Of a stretch of 64,000 nt of DNA, positions 59,701 through 64,000 are shown in pieces; position 1 is the first letter of the stretch; every line of letters starts with the position of its first letter. Source of the DNA: Paralichthys olivaceus (Eukaryota; Chordata; Actinopteri; Pleuronectiformes; Paralichthyidae); the NCBI RefSeq assembly GCF_024713975.1, contig NC_091098.1, positions 13,750,316-13,814,315 on the forward strand, in the 5' to 3' direction. The notes beneath the pieces were generated by a model. The model had not been told where the DNA came from and searched no databases. It saw only the letters and a program-made list of their open reading frames with translations. The translations under genes and the position numbers were made by a program.

Positions 59701-62700
59701 ATGCTGAGATTCCTCCACATCCTCCTCCTAGCAGGTGAGCTAAGCTAGCTAACGTCGGATAGCCTGCTAGCTAGGTATGAGCTCGGTAGTTTATGTGATT
59801 ACGCAATAGGATAACTGTGCCCGTTACTCTATTTAAATTAAAGTATTAAAGTCTTTTCTCTTATTTGTGAATTAAGACACATTATCTTGTAATTATAGTT
59901 AATTCACACTAAGCTTCTCTTTAGCCTAATCTCAGTTACTAAGTAGCTAGCACTGAATTCCTATTGAAATAAGTTGAATTTAAAAAGTATAGTGGAGTTA
60001 TATATGTGTGGTCATTTGGAGGCTGTTGTATGTTGAACAGCTGAGCTCAACCTTATTGTTTAATGTGGCTAAATAATCTTTTAATTGTCACACAACACAA
60101 CGATCTGTCCACCTTCACCTGTTCTATCAATGAGTTTAAACACTTATGTCTAAACTATGACAAATGTTGTACCACAGATCGATCTATTTCCATAATTTCC
60201 CATTTGTCTTAAAAAAATAGTTTACTTGCACAGTGGAAATATGTTTGTTTCTTGTATATATATATATATATATATTTCAGTAGAAAGAAAAAATAACTGT
60301 TCATAGCAGGATTTTTGTATTGGATGAGCTGTATTCATTTGGCTAGTGTTAGGTGTAGTTAATAGACAGCTAGCTAAGTAGCTGCTGTTGTTGGCATGAA
60401 TGTAATTGAATTTGTTTTTGTCAGATAATAATTCCATGTCTGTAATGTCCTCCTCACAGGCCTCTTAGGTGTGGTGTGGGATAGAGTCGATGCTTTTGGT
60501 AAGTGTGGGATTTCTCTGTCTCATCCTCATGCACTGAACTCCAGACATTCTCCTGAGATTCTCCTGAGGGGCTGTCTTTGACAACGCTAATGTCATTCAA
60601 AATAATACAAATATCCCAGGATGAAAAAGAGTAGCCATACACGTAGAATATGCGAACGAAGATGTCGACTTGAAAAGACAACTAGATTCAAGAGCCCTTG
60701 AGGATAATGGGTGGCGCTGGTGTCATTGTTCTATAAACAAAAGATTGTGATTGCCTCAGCAGAATTTATACGTCATGTCCTGCCTCCTGCATGCTTTACT
60801 CAGACGCCACCCCTCGCCTGAATGCTCCAGAGATTTTCCTGTTGTTGTGAACTCATCAACTCCCACAATCTCATTCTCTGGAGAATATTCAGACCCAATT
60901 GTCCAGATATTTCTGGAGTTCATGTGTAAAAATGGCTGAACAAATTTTTCTCTGATCCACAGGTGGGGTCAGACTAGTGGATGGGGAGGACAAGTGTTCT
61001 GGGAGAGTGGAGGTACTCCGCCATGACCAGTGGGGGACAGTTTGTGACCATGGCTGGGACATCCGGGAGGCTGACGTTGTTTGCTTGGAGCTGGGCTGTG
61101 GTTTAGCTGAATTGGCCCTTCATAGTGCAAGATTTGGTGAAGGTAGAGGGGCGATCTGGCTGCGCCATGTCCAGTGCACTGGACATGAGTCCAGTTTGAC
61201 ACGCTGTGCTGTTGTCCTCCACAGTAACTCCTACTGCACCCATGAGAATGATGCAGGGGTGAAATGCTCAGGTGAGACTTTGGTCTGATAAGGAATTTTA
61301 TTTTCCAAGGAGCACTGCCAGACGGTTGACTGATTTCTGCTTTTTTGATCCATAGAGGATATACAAAGCTCACTGTTATACAGTGTGACAGGTTTCTCCA
61401 TTGAACATAAGTTAACAATACGGACATAACTAGAAAACACACAATTTATCTGGGACAGTGAGGCATGTCATTTTGTTAAGAGGTGTGGATTTGATTTGAT
61501 TTGACCAGCAATCTGTTTCCCACCAGTCCATTAATCTGTGCAATTATCCAAAACCTTCAGCAATAGCAGAAAACCAATGTCTGTTATGACAGCAACAGTC
61601 TTGACCCATGAGGGACTTTACTTGAGTCTGTCTGCAGAATCATCCTCTGTCTTCAAAAATCACTTTAGACTCACCTCTTTGAAGCTTACCTTCTCTGTAT
61701 TTGTACCTAATTTGAGTCTTGCTTTGGACAGAATTGTATGAACGAATGAATAAATGTACATAGTGTTTGTTTGAAGAGGGGTGGCCTGGGCAAAGAAATA
61801 CATTTTTTTAAGGAACGAGGAAGGAATACAACATAAATGTAGGATTGTACACTGAGATTTGTGGGTTATCTGAAACACTCGGATAGTATTTGAAATAGTC
61901 TGCATGTCAGCATGGTATTCGATAAGCTGGGTACAGTCTATTGGATAATCCTCACATTTTGACCTGTCTTTACTCAGGTACCCTTTTAACACCCACCCTC
62001 ACCCTGCTGTCACATCACACTGTGTTCTCACCCGGCGAGGCTGTTCGCTTTGGCTGCAGTGTTCTGCCGGGTCACCACCTCAGTGACTTCCACCTGTACA
62101 AGCACGGAGTGTCCACTCCACTGGTTACACAGAGGGCAGACCAGACCCAGGCCGGGGTGGAGCTCACGCTGTCCGACATAGAGACTTTCCACCAGGGCAG
62201 CTACAGTTGTTGTTACAGGATCAAGGGTGGCTTCCCCTCTCAGCTGCTCAGCTCTCCGCCAAGCAACTCCATCAACATCACCGTGGGTGAGTCAAAACTG
62301 TATTGTCTAATTTGTATTAAATCTATTAACCTCCAACCTCCATTCTCATAAGCAAAAGCTACATTTATGGTTTGAACATGGCTCATAACGCCACCCAGCG
62401 TTTTAAACCATTTTGGACCTTTCAGGGCCAATGTTGAAGTAGAGTTTGAGACATGTCTTCGTCATGACGTTCATATATATTTGAAAAAGTAAAGTTGGTG
62501 GAAAAGACCAAATAATCTTAAAACATTTTGTAATAACAAATGTAATTTAGGATAAAGATTGTTATCAAGTTAAATCTGAATCCCTGCAGTTTCAAGAGAG
62601 TCTCATGTTATCTCAATGACCTCTCATAATCTATTGATTTTTATTTTTCATCCACAGTGGAGCTCTTGACTCCCCAACACTGGTATAACACGTCCTCTGA

Positions 62701-63526
62701 GGCCCCGGCTGGTTCCGTAATTAAAGGCCACAATTTTAATATCACCTGCTCCACCCTGCAGCAGTACCCCGGAGGTTCCTTCCAGCTGCGTCTGATCCGG
62801 TCCAATGGCACCGTGCGCCAGTCCCTGCCTGCCCTCGCCCCGTCCGTCACTTTCACTTTTTCCAACGCCCAGAGCTCCAACGAGGGCTACTACTACTGCC
62901 TGTATCGGGTCCAACTGGGTGGACGCACCTTTGTTTCCAGAGAAAGCCAGCCCCTGCCTATAGCCATAAGAGGTGAAACTGATAGTATTACATACTATAA
63001 AGATGTGTTAAAGATTAAGAAAGGTATCATGTGTGCTAATAATCTGAGTGGATAAAATACTGAATGATACTATAATATGAATATTACATCATTTAGAGTC
63101 TATCTAGATTTCTTTCCTGACAGTTTTTTATTGTACAGATTTGATGTTTTCCTCTAGTTTACAAGTTGTTACAAGTTGTTCTATCAATGAAAACCTGAAT
63201 GAAACTCACAGGTTACTTCTCTGACCCCCAGACCCAGATCCACTATTGAGTCCAATGGTGATCAGCTGGCTTGTGTCTGGCCTGACATTTGTGGTAGCTG
63301 TCATTGTTATAATTATTGTGGCCAAGGTACTATGTAACAAGGAGAAGAAGCCCTCTGAACTAGAACGAGAGACCAGAACCTGTAAGTTCCACCTACTGAG
63401 CTCTTTATACTTCAGACTGATATGACTTTTAGAAGATGTCATGTATGTCTACCAATAGTAACAGATGTGCTTTTCTTTACAGGTGTGGACAACACTTATG
63501 TTGCCTTATCAATTAACAAGCTATAA
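59701..63526 (+). CDS. Type I membrane receptor: SRCR + two Ig-like domains, unnamed, complete
   Basis: Seven coding exons are 59701-59734, 60460-60498, 60963-61271, 61978-62286, 62658-62972, 63232-63381 and 63483-63526. They join to exactly 400 codons (399 residues plus TAA), and every intron is phase 1, the pattern of shuffled extracellular domains. Residues 1-24 are a signal peptide (MLRFLHILLLAGLLG...). Residues 25-127, one exon, are a scavenger receptor cysteine-rich domain with eight cysteines (36, 52, 65, 70, 96, 106, 116, 126), the group B pattern. Residues 128-230 and 231-335 are one-exon Ig-like domains with FGC...YSCCY and ITC...YYYCLY cysteines and several N-glycosylation sequons. 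A membrane helix spans about 344-366, followed by KVLCNKEKK. The tail ends DNTYVALSINKL, one YxxL motif at Tyr391 without the usual ITIM -2 residue. Surface immune recognition or adhesion is likely but inferred. I know no named gene with this layout. Confidence 0.85.
60255..60275. repeat. (TA)n microsatellite in intron 1 of the SRCR-Ig gene
   Basis: About ten TA units. Confidence 0.95.
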
Positions 63527-63745
63527 TGGGGTACACAAGCAACAGAACAACAACTAAAGGTACTGAAGGTCATGATTCTTACACTAACACTTCATATATA
63601 GTGTTACATACCTACCACTCTTAGAAATGTTCATTTTACCGGTTTACAAAAATGAATGAAAGGGTGTTTATTATATTCTTGTATCAATTACATTTTTGTG
63701 AGTTGTTAGCAGTGTTCTTTGGGTCTTCATTGTGTTGGTTTTGCC

Positions 63746-63751
63746 ATTAAA
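63746..63751 (+). terminator. Candidate polyadenylation signal of the SRCR-Ig gene
   Basis: ATTAAA in the context ttgccattaaactgtctc, about 220 bases after the stop codon. It is the commonest non-AATAAA signal and the clearest in the remaining flank. Confidence 0.45.
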
Positions 63752-63795
63752 CTGTCTCACTCAAAGTTGGACCTTCTACTTCCAGGTGTAATTGA

Positions 63796-64000
63796 GAGGG
63801 CCAGTGTGAAGGATTTAATGGCATCTAGTGGTAAAGCTGCATATTGCAGCCAATTTAATACCCTTTGCCTTACCCTACCTTTATAAGCGTGGTGGCCTTT
63901 CAGGTGGGTACCATTGAAAGTGCAAGGTTACCAAAACACAATTATTGGTTTCAGGTGATTCAACACGTTACCATAATTGACAAAAAAGACTTTCACACTG
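63796..64000 (+). mobile_element. TTAAAGG-ended MITE, copy 5, cut by the window edge
   Basis: The left part reads gggccagtgtgaaggattta, followed by atggcatctagtggtaaagc and tgcatattgcagcc as in copy 1. It then has cgtggtggcc and aaaacacaattattggtttc with aggtgattca. The right end lies beyond the window. Confidence 0.7.

Overview
The window reads as vertebrate nuclear DNA from a teleost fish, probably a percomorph. Genes are split by GT-AG introns. There are many dinucleotide microsatellites, fish-type Tc1 and MITE repeats, and a gene order matching human chromosome 1p36: SLC2A5 - GPR157 - MIR34A - (H6PD) - SPSB1 - SLC25A33. No prokaryotic, viral or CRISPR features were seen.

Layout. 1-2458 (minus strand): the first seven coding exons of a class II sugar transporter, slc2a5-like, which runs off the left edge. 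2459-8766: spacer with repeats. 8767-14209 (minus): complete four-exon gpr157, 335 aa, with a microsatellite and a MITE in intron 1. About 17085-17190 (minus): the mir-34a hairpin with both arms preserved; no protein track would show it. 17190-35500: about 18 kb without a convincing protein gene, holding microsatellites, a hAT-like MITE, a degenerate minisatellite and candidate regulatory sites; human H6PD would lie here and is not seen. 35.3-43.45 kb (plus): spsb1, with a probable E-box-rich promoter and non-coding first exon, a long intron 1, and two coding exons for 273 aa. 49.4-56.4 kb (plus): slc25a33, seven coding exons for 313 aa, with a consensus CRE and a strong-context 4-codon uORF. 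57.7-58.6 kb: an internally deleted Tc1/mariner copy with DD36E-type spacing. 59.1-63.75 kb (plus): a seven-exon gene for a 399-aa type I membrane protein with signal peptide, one 8-cysteine SRCR domain, two Ig-like domains, a membrane helix and a short tail carrying one YxxL motif.

The first five loci are a conserved syntenic block rather than a pathway: hexose uptake, an orphan GPCR, a p53-pathway microRNA, a Cullin-RING substrate receptor, and a mitochondrial pyrimidine nucleotide carrier. The SRCR-Ig-Ig receptor is the best candidate for something undescribed. I cannot match it to a named gene, and it sits where TMEM201 follows SLC25A33 in human. Five copies of one TTAAAGG-ended MITE family are scattered through the window. 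Exon borders were placed by hand from splice signals, reading phase and remembered human orthologues; no alignment was run.
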